Positions 31,938 through 44,407 of a DNA stretch of 64,000 bases are shown piece by piece. The translations under genes were made by a program, and so were the position numbers. Below the pieces are notes generated by a model, which did no database searches, was not told the origin of the DNA, and saw nothing but the letters and a program-made list of their open reading frames with translations. This DNA comes from Euclidia mi (lineage: Eukaryota; Arthropoda; Insecta; Lepidoptera; Erebidae), in assembly GCA_944739405.2 (NCBI GenBank), contig OX123182.2:100853279-100917278 (forward strand), read 5' to 3'. Every line of letters begins with the position of its first letter. Within the stretch, counting starts at the first letter, position 1.

Positions 31938-33008
31938 AGTAACGTTTAATTGCATCTGCCAACTTCAAAAAACAACATTATTGTTATAAACCATGACAAA
32001 CATTAGGTACTCCAATATAATAATAACAAAGAATATAAAGAATAGCATGCGAAACCTGTTTACTCTTGCAAATATTAAGTAGTTTAACATAATATTATTT
32101 CTGAAGAAACATAAATAATATTATTTCTATCTTTTAAACTTGGTTTATTATTTATAGCTGTGTTAAAGTATGATTAAGTTATCTTCAAAGAAAAACACTG
32201 GCGGAAAATATTAATCAAAGCGCATTCGTGTAAGAACCGCAGTTTCTCAGAGACTCAAACAAACTCCTTGGAGCACAAAATGTTCTTGTGAAACAAAAAC
32301 TAGACTTCGTATAATAGTTTTAAAGAAACCTGTGCTCGCTTGGACGCTATGCATCTTCAAGCTTAAGATTTGGACGCGTGCCAAACACCCTTTGGATATA
32401 TATCAGCAACAGACGTGTTGAATTACCTTCTTTGCGCTTTATAAAGAAGAACTAAGATACGTGTTCGTAGCCGACCGCAAACCGCAACTGCACGCGACGT
32501 ATCACCACGTCATGTCGCGGCGACAAGTCCTCGAAACATGTCAATATAGTCATTATTATGAACCCTACTGCAGAAGACAGCACTGTATTCCTATTGGCTC
32601 AAAATGCTCTATAAGATCAGATGCCTGACCTCTTGGAGAAAGTAATTTCCAATAATGTGTGGTCGGGTAAGACTTATGTGCGGTCGAGCAACGTGGCCGT
32701 GCGCGGCAGACAACGCGTCGCTAACTACGGAAGGTATTTCATAGAAAGTCAATAGTCGATTACGAATTTGTACCTTTCGTGTACTCGTTCCAAGAACATT
32801 ACGTACATAATAATATAATGATTATGCATTACACAATACACAATGATGCATGCATTTTAATATTTATTTTATACCAAATAAATTATTATTCTGATTTAGC
32901 CAATAATATTTATTATATTACATTTCATTCATTCGTAAATGTACAGCATATACATAATCTCAATTGAAATTCATATCGTGATGCAGGTGTTTCCAATTAC
33001 CTTAAAAA
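31938..33008. other. Intergenic, nothing assigned
   Basis: AT-rich, with a more GC-rich patch at 32460-32720. Bases 32725-32747 match 1224-1246 in inverted orientation. No gene is seen. Confidence 0.45.
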
Positions 33009-33013
33009 TATGT

Positions 33014-34652
33014 ATCGATACCTTTGGGTAGAAAGGTCGTATAAACCATTTTGGCCAAATTGAGTTATATATACCATTTTTCTCAGAATTTTTTTCTCTA
33101 TCGATCTGTATATACGAAATGTAGAAATTCGCACAAAAATGGTTAATACGACCCAGAAATTTTTGGTCATAGCCTCTTAAAAAAGGTAAATTTTCAGTGT
33201 AAAAGCCGCATATTATTTTTTTGTAGTTTTGTTATGATGTAATGACCATAATTTTTATTAACTCAGGGCGTAAAAATAGTCGTTAATTGTAAATGGTTTA
33301 TACGCCCTAACGTGTTGAATGCATTACCTAAGCATAGTTTAAATTCGACGTCGTAAATCCTTATCGCATATCGACCTGTGGGTAGAAAGGTCGTATAAAC
33401 CAAAACCCGAAAGTGATTAAAAATGATCTATGAGAAAGATTCTAACAATTTGCGAATGAAAAAGGTTAAATCATCAAAACCTATCTATCTTCTTTAGTTT
33501 TAAAGTTAGCTTGGATTTACTTGTCTAAGAAAAATCAATTTGTGGTTAATACACCCCATGAAAATGTCCTTTAAAAAAATGTATAGGACGTATATCCATT
33601 TTTAATAAGCTTATGGTACATTTACTGTCGTAAAAACCCAATTATCGATACCTTTGGGTAGAAAGGTCGTATAAACCAAAACCCGACTTTTCAGGCGAGC
33701 AGAAAAAATATTTTTTTTACTTAAAAATCCATAACTTTTTTGGTTTTGAAGTAATAAAAAAATGATCTATCAGAAAGTTTCTTACAATTTGCGAATGAAA
33801 AAGGTTATATCATCAAAACCTATCTATTTTCTTTAGTTTTAAAGTTAGCTTGGATTTACGTCTAAGAAACATCAATTCTTGGTTAATACACCCATGAAAA
33901 TATACTTTAAAAAAACTTTATAGGTCGTATATCCATTTTTAATAAGCTTATGGTTGCATTTACTGTCGTAAAAACCCATATATCGATACTGTTAGGGTCC
34001 TGGGGGACGTTCAATGAAAGTGGACTGTATTTCTGCTGGTTTATTTTATGCCTTCACATCACAATCGGAACCCCGGAAAACACGATATAATGTATAAAGG
34101 ATCGTCCGTCGCCGGTGGTGTTCGCGAGTGCTGTCCTTGTAATAAGCGCCGGCCGGCCGCCCCACCGCGCACGAGGCGCGCCGGCCGGCGAGCGGTTCGG
34201 ATGACGTCGACTGATACGGTGTACTCGCGCGGTGGTATTGGGTTCGATTCCCAACAGATACCTTTTGTAGAATGGTCGTATAAACAAAACCCGACTTTTC
34301 AGGATAGCAGAACAACTACTTTTTTTACATCAAAATCCATAACTTTTTTGTTTTTGAAGTTATAAAAAAATGATCTATGAGAAAGTTTCTTACAAAAAGG
34401 TGAAAAAGGTTGAATCACCAAAACCTATCTATCTTCTTTAGTTTTAAAGTTGGCTTGGATTTACGTCTAAGAAAAATCAATTCTTGGTTAATACACCCCA
34501 TGAAAATGCACTTTAAAAAAACTGTATAGGTCGTATATCCATTTTTAATAAGCTTATTGTCACATTTACCGTCGTAAAATCGTAAAAACCCATATATGTA
34601 GTTCTTTTTGTAATAAAAACCATTTATAATCATAGATCAATTGAATTCTGAC
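33014..34652 (+). repeat. Tandem units of a foldback-like repeat
   Basis: Four starts of the same unit are visible, at about 33014, 33368, 33643 and 34257. Each has a version of GGGTAGAAAGGTCGTATAAA. Later units continue with the text about AAACCCGACTTTTCAGG, CATAACTTTTTTG and GTCGTATATCCATTTTTAAT. Spacing is roughly 270-360 bases, allowing for the solo LTR inside the third unit. The last unit and about 70 bases beyond it occur inverted at 39049-39430. Confidence 0.75.
33990..34256 (-). mobile_element. Solo LTR with 5-bp target-site duplication
   Basis: A GC-rich 267-bp segment starts TGTTAGGGTCC and ends GATTCCCAACA, flanked by GATAC on both sides (33985-33989 and 34257-34261). TG...CA ends with a 5-bp duplication fit an LTR. 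Minus orientation is favoured because AATAAA then lies near the 3' end. The family is not identified. Confidence 0.7.
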
Positions 34653-34839
34653 TAATAATTCAGAGAACGGGTACTGAAAGACAAGTTAATCGAAATATGA
34701 ACTCTTTTGTATTGGGTTAGAATTTAAATTGCTTTTGTATTAATAAAGAGTAATGTTTTTAGTGCAAAATATTATTCTCCTCGGCCTGTACTTCGTGGAT
34801 TGATATTTTTTTAAGCGGGTCTTTCGCATAATAGATTTA

Positions 34840-37055
34840 TATTCGATCTACATTAGTTCTCTTCCTTCTGATCACCCTGGACAGATAGCTAGTTTTTCAT
34901 GTACAACATATGATAAATCACATACAGTAGAATGTAGGCCTCAAACTACCAATCGTCTTATACGTTTTAAAAACAATATTATCGCTAAACTCAATCCCTC
35001 AATTTTGAACTCAGAAAATCCAAATATAATTTATAATTCACTTTTTGGAATAGTATATAATGAGTTTCAAGATACTTTCAAGAGTAAAACTGTCACATTA
35101 AAGGGTACTACTGGATATTTTAACCAGTGGGCCACTATAGGTATATACAGAAGTAGAGCCAAATTGTTTGAATTATATGGTATGAAACAGCATAGATTTG
35201 ACACACCTTTTCTAAATTATGTACAAAACTACTCAAAAATAAGCATTCAACAAATGTAATTAAAGAAACTTGGAGAATTATAAATAATGAAACAGGAAGA
35301 GCACGACCACGGGAAAACCAATTTGAACTAAAAGAAAACAATTTATTAGTCACCAATCAAACTCAAGTAGCGCATATGTTCAATAGTTTCTTTGCGAGCA
35401 TACATTTTACAACTACTAGCTCTTTACAATCATCATCTTTAGACGCTGGAATTTTTTTGCTTAGCAGTGTACCTGAATGCAAGAGCGTGTTTAGATTCGA
35501 GCACGTTACCCCGCGAGATATATTGATCGCATATAGTTCAATTCATATTAAAAATACCGGCGACTTTTGGGGCATTTCAATTAAAATTTTAGGTACTACA
35601 GTTGAGACTGTTGCGCCTTACCTCTCTATAATTTTTAACCAATGTTTTGACTTAGGCGTATTTCCGGATTTGATGAAATTAAGTAAAATCATACCTTTAT
35701 TCAAATCTGGCAGTAAAAATGACGTAAATAACTTCAGGCCCATCTCTATCTTGCCGGCATTTAGTAAAATATTTGAAAAGATTTTATTAAAGCAGCTACT
35801 AAGACACTTTTATTTAAATAGTCTGCTTCATAAAGATCAATACGGATTTACTAAAGGTAGATCCACTACTGATGCGGGTGTTGCTCTCATAAAACACGTT
35901 TATAGTGCTTGGGAGTCATCTAAAAATGCTATCGGAGTATTCTGTGACCTCTCAAAAGCATTTGATTGCGTTCATCACGACACACTATTGCGTAAGCTCC
36001 ACCACTACGGCGTAGAGGAAACCGCACTTTATGTTGTCGAGTCGTACCTGCGGCAAAGATTTCAGTGCGTCGATGTAAATGGGACTACATCCTCTAAATT
36101 ACCTATACAGTTAGGCGTTCCACAAGGCTCTATTTTAGGTCCTTTTCTATTCCTTGTATATATTAATAACTTACCTTTTTATTTAAAAAATATCTGTGAT
36201 GTCGTACTTTTGGCAGATGATACGTCACTTATTTTTAAAGTAAATAGGAATCAATTTGATGATGTAAATAATGCACTTATACAGGTTACACAATGGTTTA
36301 CAGCAAAAAACCTAGTGCTTAATTCTAAAAAGACTAAATGCGTTAAATTTGCTTTACCTAACGTTAGACAACTGGGACCTAATATAAGGCTAGATAGGGA
36401 GGAACTTGACACAGTTGACTCGACAGTGTTTCTAGGCATTACACTAGATAATAAGTTACAATGGGGTGCACATATAGCATGTCTTGCAGGTAAGCTCAGC
36501 TCTGATGCGTATGCTGTCAAAAAAGTTAGACAACTTACTGATGTTGACACAACTCGTCTAGTTTATTTTAGCTATTTTCATAGTGTCATGTCCTACGGTA
36601 TTTTGTAATGGGGCAAAGCTGCGGATATTCAGAATATCTTCGTTCTACAGAAACGAGCGGTACGAGCAATATACATGTTAGGTGCAAAAGATACTCTTAG
36701 GGAACGCTTTAAGTCTATAGGGATTCTTACAGTAGCCTCGCAATTTTTATTTGCTAATATATTGTATATTAGGCAAAATATAGGTTTATTTACTACAAAA
36801 AGTGATGTACATAACATAAATACTCGAAACAGGCATAAGTTATATGCCCCTTATCATCGTTTACATAAAGTTAATAATTTTTTTGTAGGGCTAGGTATTC
36901 GTATATACAATAAAATACCAATTAGTCTTGTAGAATTGCCATTTAGTACGTTCAACAGTAAAATAAAAGACTGCCTTATTAGGAAAGGTTATTATACCAT
37001 TAATGATTATTTCAGTGATAAGGATAGATGGTCACTTACACTAGCCAACTCTTGA
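34840..37055 (+). pseudogene. CR1/Jockey-like LINE, ORF2 remnant
   Basis: Reading starts within the endonuclease C-terminus (SLPSDHPGQIASF near 34857) and runs to 35233, where a one-base shift in an A run changes frame. The RT (35376-36608) shows SKIIPLFKSGSKNDVNNFRP, GVFCDLSKAFDCVHHD, GVPQGSILGPFLFLVYINN and the catalytic box LLADDTSL, with Leu where Phe or Tyr is usual. A TAA at 36606 interrupts Y-G-I-L-x-W-G, then the frame continues to 37055. ORF1 and most of the endonuclease are missing. Confidence 0.8.
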
Positions 37056-37707
37056 TTTTTTTAATTTATATAGATACCTTACTTTTCAGTTTTTTATATA
37101 ATATCTCTAGTTCTATTAATTTAATATTCATGCATTATTAGGTCATTCAACTTACTACATTTACATTTTCATTGTTGTTCCACAAATTTTATTAAAATTT
37201 GCTACAGTGTTAGATGAAGGTAACTCGTTATCATGGGATGGATACTAACGTTTTTGTAATTTTCGTGTATTCATATACCGTCACTTTCTGTAACATACTT
37301 TTACACCATAGTTCTGAACATGATGGCGAGTTGCCTACATTACAAAGCGTAAGTGGATGCTCCTGTTACACAAGATTCACATTTGAAGACTACTACAGCA
37401 CTTAATTTAGTAACTACATATTTGTTTAAGTATTAAGTATGTTCTTATTTACTATTTACAAGTAATTAATTACAATGTGAAACAGTTGCAGCTCCTTACA
37501 AAAACAAAATATGTACCATAACACTGGCGATTAAAAAGAGTGGCCACGAGTTTTATTGCCCGTTCTTTCTCGTGGTTCTACCTATTGCTTTGCGAATGGG
37601 CAGTTAATGTAAATGTAGAAGCATTATTAATTTACTTTAAAAAATTGACGTTCATAAGCGTTACGTTGTGACCTAGATGAATAAATGATTTTTGACTTTT
37701 GACTTTT
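37056..37707 (+). repeat. 3' untranslated region of the LINE at 34840-37055
   Basis: It ends in AATGATTTTTGACTTTTGACTTT. The last 240 bases match 12782-13075 inverted, which defines the 3' end of this LINE family. Confidence 0.7.
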
Positions 37708-39048
37708 TGTTGAAACGTTTTTATTGTATTAAATAAAGTGTATCTTCTAGGTGTATAATAATATTGGGTGTAAATAAACAATAAACCGAAAACCGATACC
37801 AGTGATTCAGTGCATGATACGAATATACGATACAAAAAACGTACGGTCGAATTTTCCCAGTTTAGGGTAGATATTTATGATATTTTTAATAGGCCTCCGT
37901 CACTGATCAGTCGTATGAGGCTACCACGATTAATACCCTGTATAATTATACTACTCTATGATTAATACCTACAAATCGCAACAGCTACGTGCTACAATTT
38001 ATTAAGGCACACTCTTGTGCAAGAACACTCTTGTCGCACCTACTCGCATATACTCATGCGAGTAGGTGCTGAGTTCGGTAAGTTATAATTCAGAATGATT
38101 CTTTTTATACTCGTAAATCCATTTATTTAAATTACAACATATTTGTTTTATCCGCTAGGGATGGGTTAAAATTTAATTTTCACGGAACTTCAAGTTGATT
38201 CTGAAATGTAATTACAAAATATAGTTTTTTTTTTTTTAGTTTTATTGATTTAGTTTAGAATAGTTTAGTTGCATAAGTAGTTTTATCCTATTGTATATAT
38301 GTTATTTGTTACTTTAATAAATATTTCCGTCCAAAAATAAGAAAAAGGAAAAAAAACTTTTGTGGTAGGTATCGCGAAATTTAAATTGTGCTTCGGGCTA
38401 CATTACTCCTCCTACCTTTGTTTCAAGAAACCGATATATTTGCAATGTTGCAAGCAATAATTCATAATTCGTTTTAAAATAATTTATAATATTAATTAAA
38501 ATAGTTTATAGTAACAATTCATAAATATTTTTAAACTAATTCTGAACACAAATTTATATCATAAATAAGTTACTTTTTAGTACATAAGTTAGTTACGTTT
38601 AGTGCTTGATCGTTTTTTTTATTTAGTTGCAATTCAATAAATTACTTAGTAAGTAAGCCTTAGTACAAAGGCTTAATTCAATAATTTATTGAATTAAGTA
38701 CATTTAAATATGTACAAAAACTAAAAAAAGATATAAAACACTTTATAAATTCAGAAGAAGATTGAATAATTTTTGTTTTTTTATGACTAAGTCGATTTTT
38801 CATTTCACATTTCTATTTAAGGTGTTTATAATAATTTTTCAATTTAAAATGTTAGACCTGTTAGGTATATTGTACTATTATTGAAATTATAGTAAGTATT
38901 GATTAGAAGGTATTAAAATACCTAATAAATGTTGACTTCGTTTTTCAGGTAGTTTTATTTTATTTGAATCGACCATTATTGGTTATTAGAATAATAATTA
39001 TTGAATTCCTACTAATTTTGAGAGTAACAGGATTGTTTATTAGTCAGA
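37708..39048. other. Intergenic, nothing assigned
   Basis: Very AT-rich with no supported feature. It lies between the LINE and the inverted arm of the foldback-like repeat. Confidence 0.5.
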
Positions 39049-39430
39049 ATTCAATCGATCTATGATGATAAATGGTTTTTAATACAAAAAAAACTACATG
39101 TATGGGTTTTACGACAGTAAATGTGACCATAAGCTTACCAAAAATGGATATACGACCTTTACAGTTTTTTTAAGTACATTTTCTTGGGGTGTATTAACCA
39201 AGAATTATTTTTCTTAGACGTAAATCCAAGCTAACTTTAAAACTAAAAAGATAGATAATTTTTGATGATTTAACCTTTTTCATTCGCAAATTTTAAGAAA
39301 CTTTCTCGTAGATAATTTTTTATAACTACAAAAACAAAAAAGTTATGAATTTTTATGTAAGAAAAAATCGTTTTTCTGCTCTCCTGAAAAGTCGGGTTTT
39401 GGTTTATACGACCTTTCTACCCAAAGATCG
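39049..39430 (-). repeat. Inverted arm of the foldback-like repeat
   Basis: The reverse complement of about 34258-34652. It contains GGTTTATACGACCTTTCTAC at its outer end and the inner flank with TATTAGTCAGAATTCAAT. Arms of about 380 bases face each other across 4.4 kb that contains the LINE. Confidence 0.75.
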
Positions 39431-40155
39431 GTATATCTCTGCTCAGACAAAAAAATATAATGCTCCATCGACAGGAACCGCAACATTTACTAACATGTCT
39501 GTCTGTTAAAGTAAAAACACATATGTGAAATATATCATCAATTACAATTTTATAATTGAAATATATTCAATTAGCATTTTTTACTTTATCTGACTGACTC
39601 AAGCATCATTCACTCTAGTCCTTATTTTTCGATATTACCATAAAATTACCCATACATTCAAAAGTGAAGTCCCGGGCTAGTCAAGTAATATTTTAATAAT
39701 GCAGTTGCCTATGTTTAGAAACCCTCAAGCAAGTATGCTTTACCCTTGCCAACTCATCAGAAAATCTGAAAATTCCAGAACCCTTGAATATATTTCACAC
39801 AACTGCAGTACACATAAAAACTTTTGCCACAACGACCTGAGTACTTCTTAGTTAAGGCATTCTTGAGAATTTTAAAGCTTCTTCAGACTTTGGCTGTGAC
39901 TTGGAAGGTGGAAGTTGTGAAATTACTTCAATTAGTAAGCGTTGACCTCGATGCATTCTATCCTGCCGCAGTTCTGCGATATTAAACGAATATTTACATT
40001 TTAAGATTCTCTGTTAATATTATTAATTAAATATTTTGTCATTCCATTTCTTAGCAGCTAAACATATTACTACTTAACATAAATTCATGCTGAAATAATA
40101 TAGTTAAAACAGCGGCCGAGTGAGACAGGACAGACAGGAATATGGAGATCCCATA
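39431..40155. other. Intergenic, nothing assigned
   Basis: AT-rich with no supported gene or repeat. Confidence 0.5.
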
Positions 40156-40163
40156 AAAACAAT

Positions 40164-40776
40164 CTCTCTCTCTGTTCAGTCGTTTGCCTCAGTGCTGAGA
40201 ATCGTGACTCCTTCTGACTCTGTCAACTAGCTGTCTCCATCGGTTGCGATCCGCTGCTTGATGTAAAGCAGCGCTTAACGGGATCGCGAGTTGCTTCGAT
40301 ATCTGGTCGCACCATCGATTGGGACTACGGCCTCTTGGTCTTTTTCCTTCCTCTTTCCCTGTCACTATTAGGCGTTCCAAACTGTCGTCATTTCTTCGTG
40401 CTATGTGGCCAAAATACTGCATTACACGTCGCCAACAGGTCGTAGACAGGCGCTGAGTATCCTCTATTTTAAGTTGTTTTAGGATCAAGACGTTTGTGCG
40501 GCGGGCTGTCCCTGGTATTCTCAACTTACGGCGCCAGCACCACATTTCAAAGGCGTCGATTCTCTGTCTGTCGGCTGCCTCGATTGTCCACGTCTCGGCA
40601 CTATTGAGGGCGATGGGAAAGACAAGTGTACAGACATCTTTGTACATGCATCTTTGTTCGATTTGTCATGTTTCTGTCTCTCCACACTTTGCTCAGTTCA
40701 GACATTGCTGTCCTAGCCATGCTGCAACGTCTTCTTATCTCTGGCTCGATGTTTTCTTTGTTTGTAATCATCATAG
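40164..40776 (-). mobile_element. 5'-truncated RTE-like LINE fragment
   Basis: It encodes only the region after the RT core: RRRCSMARTAMSELSKVWRD in one frame (40783-40601), then TWTIEAADRQRIDAFEMWCW, VMQYFGHIARRNDDSLERLI and RGRSPNRWCDQIS in another (40647-40189), so there is one frameshift near 40630. It is related to the 16362-18520 element. The minus-strand 3' end is a (GA)n tail. AAAACAAT at 40156-40163 and 40777-40784 is a possible short target-site duplication. Confidence 0.75.
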
Positions 40777-40784
40777 AAAACAAT

Positions 40785-41407
40785 ACTTGTTAAAAAAACA
40801 AGTTTCGCTACTCAGTTCTTCTACCGAAAAAAGTTGTAAGATCCATGTAATATAAATTCGGTTATTAATTTATTCAGTCCCTACTTAAGGGATCTTTAAT
40901 AATTAGTTAGTTTAAGTTTACAACATGATTTCAAATAGTTTACAGTCTTACACAATGTAATACTAAGACAAGTCGGAAGAGAAGGTATAGCGCTTGTAAA
41001 TGATAGGAAACTAACGGTGTTTCCAATTACAAACTCCAAAGTTTTGTACAGAACAAGTGAAGTGAACAGAAGCGAAATAAACAACGAATTCTTTCTGTGT
41101 CATTAGTTTTCTTAACTTACTGCATTCGACTTTACTGTATAACATGAACTAAATTCATAATATAGTTTGCAGTTAAGTGTTTTATATTCGATTCATCCAT
41201 TTAGATAAATTAGATTCTACCAAAAATTTAAAATTGAATTCGTAAGGTGCTTGTAATGAGCATTCTTGTGAAAAATACAGTACATAAAAATAAATGAGAG
41301 TGTTTTAGCGTGCATCTTATGTTCAGACGACCATTCTAGCAAAAGTGACCTGACGTGACTGTCAGATCTGACATCTTCGTGAAGAATATTTTTTACGAGC
41401 ATCAACT
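40785..41407. other. Intergenic, nothing assigned
   Basis: AT-rich, with no supported feature. Confidence 0.5.
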
Positions 41408-41625
41408 AAAGGACTAGAGCCTCTCCTTTGAAAGGAGGAATTGGCCTACTATATCACGCTGGCCAAACGGGTTGGTATAGGGTTTGTATCAAGTTTTCCT
41501 TCTCTTGCAGTGTTGTTCTCTGCATAATAATTTGCTCACTCTGCCGGCTCTTACGACTCCCATGGGATGATATGGGGTGGTAACATTTCGTATTCTTAAT
41601 CCGTCACCACACGGACCGTTGTTAC
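41408..41625 (-). repeat. GAT-tailed short element, copy 3 (tail lost)
   Basis: It matches 31684-31925 closely from GCCTCTCCTTTGAAAGGAGG to CTTAATCCGTCACCACACGG. The (GAT)n tail is absent and the left junction is diverged, so its 3' end is truncated or decayed. Confidence 0.7.
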
Positions 41626-41779
41626 ATAATTTGCTAACAAATATATAGAGATTATAAATAAATAATGTTGATTTTTCTAAATATGATATTTTATTTTTCA
41701 TGGGGCCTCAAAGTTAAAGTGCGCAATCTTACACCACCTTACCCTACATGCGAAATTTCATCTTAAATAATTTTATCCG

Positions 41780-42011
41780 AGCATAGGGTTCCCACGAAGA
41801 ACTTAGGGTCCCAAGCCAACCTCACCTGCAAGTGGTGCACCTGCCGATCAACGGACGAGGCTCTGGCAAACCAAATATCCCGATAAGCGGCAATAGGCTC
41901 GCCACCTATTACGTGGGATCAAAACACTGGCGAAAAGTGGGCGTTTAATATGCCTCTGCCTACCCCTTCGGGGAAACAGGCGTGAGTCTATGTATGTATG
42001 TATGTATGATG
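41780..42011 (+). mobile_element. SINE-like element with ATGT tail, copy 2
   Basis: The 12-base duplication TAATTTTATCCG occurs at 41768-41779 and 42012-42023. It ends in CGTGAGTCTATG plus (TATG)n (41983-42007). It is the inverted counterpart of 18626-18854. Confidence 0.75.
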
Positions 42012-42023
42012 TAATTTTATCCG

Positions 42024-44160
42024 TGCGTTTTCTATTAGTCAGTCAGTAATGCAATATATTCAGCTTTATTAATACAAAAAGTGAATAGTCTGGCAAAGAC
42101 ATTAGTATATGTCTATCCCTCTGTATAAATATTTACGAGCGTTTGTTCAATATTATTAAAAATATGAAATTCAAATATATTATGTTTTTTGTTACACGTT
42201 TTATGCGACAAAATAACTCGTTTTAGTGACAGAAATAATAAAAATGACAAGCACTTTCTTTTCTAAAATACGATTCTCTTTGTAAATAATATTTTCTTAT
42301 TATGCAAAATATATTTTATTCGTGGCAAACAAAATGAAATAATGTTATCATGTAGCCGCTACTAATATTTGGTGAGTTCAGTACGTAGCTTTGAGTTGCG
42401 ATATTGTATTAGAGTGTTTTTACTTGTTTCCATTGATGTCCTGGTGACCAAAAAATGTAAGTCGATTTAAAAGTATCGATTACTTTTTAGGTTACTAATA
42501 AAAATGCAATGTTTTCACGTCAATTGTGATTTTGAATTGAGTAAGTATAAGCAAGTAATAAGTAGGTTTCTGTAATATTATGAATTAAGTAATAAAAACT
42601 GGAAACGAAGATCGTGCGTACAGCATTTCAAAAATCTGAGTCCATTATACCTAATTCCGCCGCTGTAATCTAGGTTTCAGCGGAGTTGCAGTGCAATATT
42701 CTAGTTACGATTCGTATAACCCAGCTATCCAGACATTGAGTACAGCGTGAATGCTTTATTGAGTAGGAGACGCTGGCAGAGATTATGGGGGGCATGAGAG
42801 AGAGTATCACACACTTCCTCCGGCAGCCCCCAGCTTGGTCGACCTCTCTCATATGATGGAGAGGCGAAGTCAAAATGTTTAAAAATCTTCCGCCTTCAAA
42901 TAAAAAGTTGTTATCTCAGTGTAGTTCATCACCTCTGGCAAAAAATAAGGCATTACGTAGTTAAGAAATGAATGCAAACTAGTTTTAGAAATACATATGT
43001 AGATATCATTCAGAAACTAATAAATACGTTAAATTTTATCTGCTAGTTGATTGTAGCCGATATTCGAGCTTAAACTCCTGACTGAATAGATGAAAACATG
43101 TGTAAAGCTAGGACGGTGCGCTATGCAAGCTTTTTATTTATTTATTTAATAATTTTAGGAAGGCTTACAGACAAATGATCTTATAAATTACATCAATAGG
43201 TTTCTAATTTGCTAATTACAAGCCCTCACATATAGGGTTTTATTTTTAGACACAGTTGTACATAAAGAATAGGAAAAATGCAAAATAATAATTAAAAAGA
43301 AAAATATATAACAATACATTGTGACAGAAGGCATAGGTAGGTATAGAAAATAAATAATTTACATAAAAACAAAAAAAAAAACGAAACGAAAAGACTTTTA
43401 CACATGTTTACAGAATTGCACAACTATGGATCAAATAGATGTAGGATCGCAGTATAAACTGCCGCAGTTGACATATTTTCCATAGATCGACGCTTGAACT
43501 GAATGAGTGACGTCGTTGAAGTATAGATGTCGTTTTTGCGTGAAAAAGTTACAAACATACATCCATCCAACCATCAATCGTCAAAAGCTTTAGGGTTAAT
43601 ATTACTCTCTCTCCGATTGTTATCATTTATTAAAAGTATATCTTTTTAGTAAAACGACGTAGGTACGCTTTAAACCAGTGATTTGAATATTAGCCGTTGA
43701 AATACTTCAAATTGTGGTCTAATCGAAAATATCCCTATAAGCATTAGTCTGTGCATTTCATTTACAGGTACCTAGCTCGTTTTTAAATCGGCATCGTCAA
43801 ATACTCATTTAAAAAGTCATATAAAACGGATAAGGCTGAATGTAAGTCGTCATCTCCTGCCGTCTGCGTCTGTCCGAACCACTTAAGTTGTTTAAGTTTA
43901 ATAGAATTTATGACATGGTGATTCATTCATGAGGGGTTCCTGCCTCGCCCTTGCTTGCAATATTAACTAGGAAATTCTGTAACGGCGTTGTAGAAACGAT
44001 TGTATAAAATATAGTTTTTATTCCTTTCTGTGCTAATTAGAACAAGATGTGAAGTAAACCGAGATTATGCTTTTGATTAATATTAATTAACCTTTATAAT
44101 TTATGTGTATTAATAGGTATATTCTTTTTATAACTATAATATGTATTTCTATTTTTATTC
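42024..44160. other. Intergenic, nothing assigned
   Basis: AT-rich. Bases 43133-43380 begin with a (TTTA)n run and resemble in style the 3' end of the LINE at 58838, so they may be an old LINE tail. Bases 42670-42870 contain a GC-richer block without a recognisable family. Confidence 0.4.
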
Positions 44161-44167
44161 TTCAAAA

Positions 44168-44371
44168 TATTCTTCACTAGCTGACCCGACGAACTTCGTA
44201 CCGCCTAACAGTCGATTCCTTATTTTTGTTATTTTTTTCTCTCCGTAAGAATCATCCCCGTATTTCAAGGAATATTATAAAAAATATTAGCGAAATCTGT
44301 TCCGCTGCTCTCGAGATTTGCGCTTAGCTACACATTCAGTGATTCATTTTTATATTATGGATATATTTTCT
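44168..44371 (+). repeat. Dispersed repeat into which the RTE element inserted
   Basis: The block starting CTAGCTGACCCGACGAACTT is characteristic of an abundant lepidopteran non-coding repeat. The RTE-like element begins at the end of this block. Confidence 0.45.
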
Positions 44372-44407
44372 GTAAAATTTGATAATTCTTCTTCTGCTTG
44401 ACGTTTA

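Noticed and set aside
33990..34256. tRNA gene or SINE, because of the GGTTCGATTCC B-box-like word
   Set aside because: No cloverleaf, and TG...CA ends plus a 5-bp duplication fit an LTR better.
33014..34652. CRISPR-like array
   Set aside because: The repeats are hundreds of bases long with no short unique spacers, and the DNA is clearly eukaryotic.
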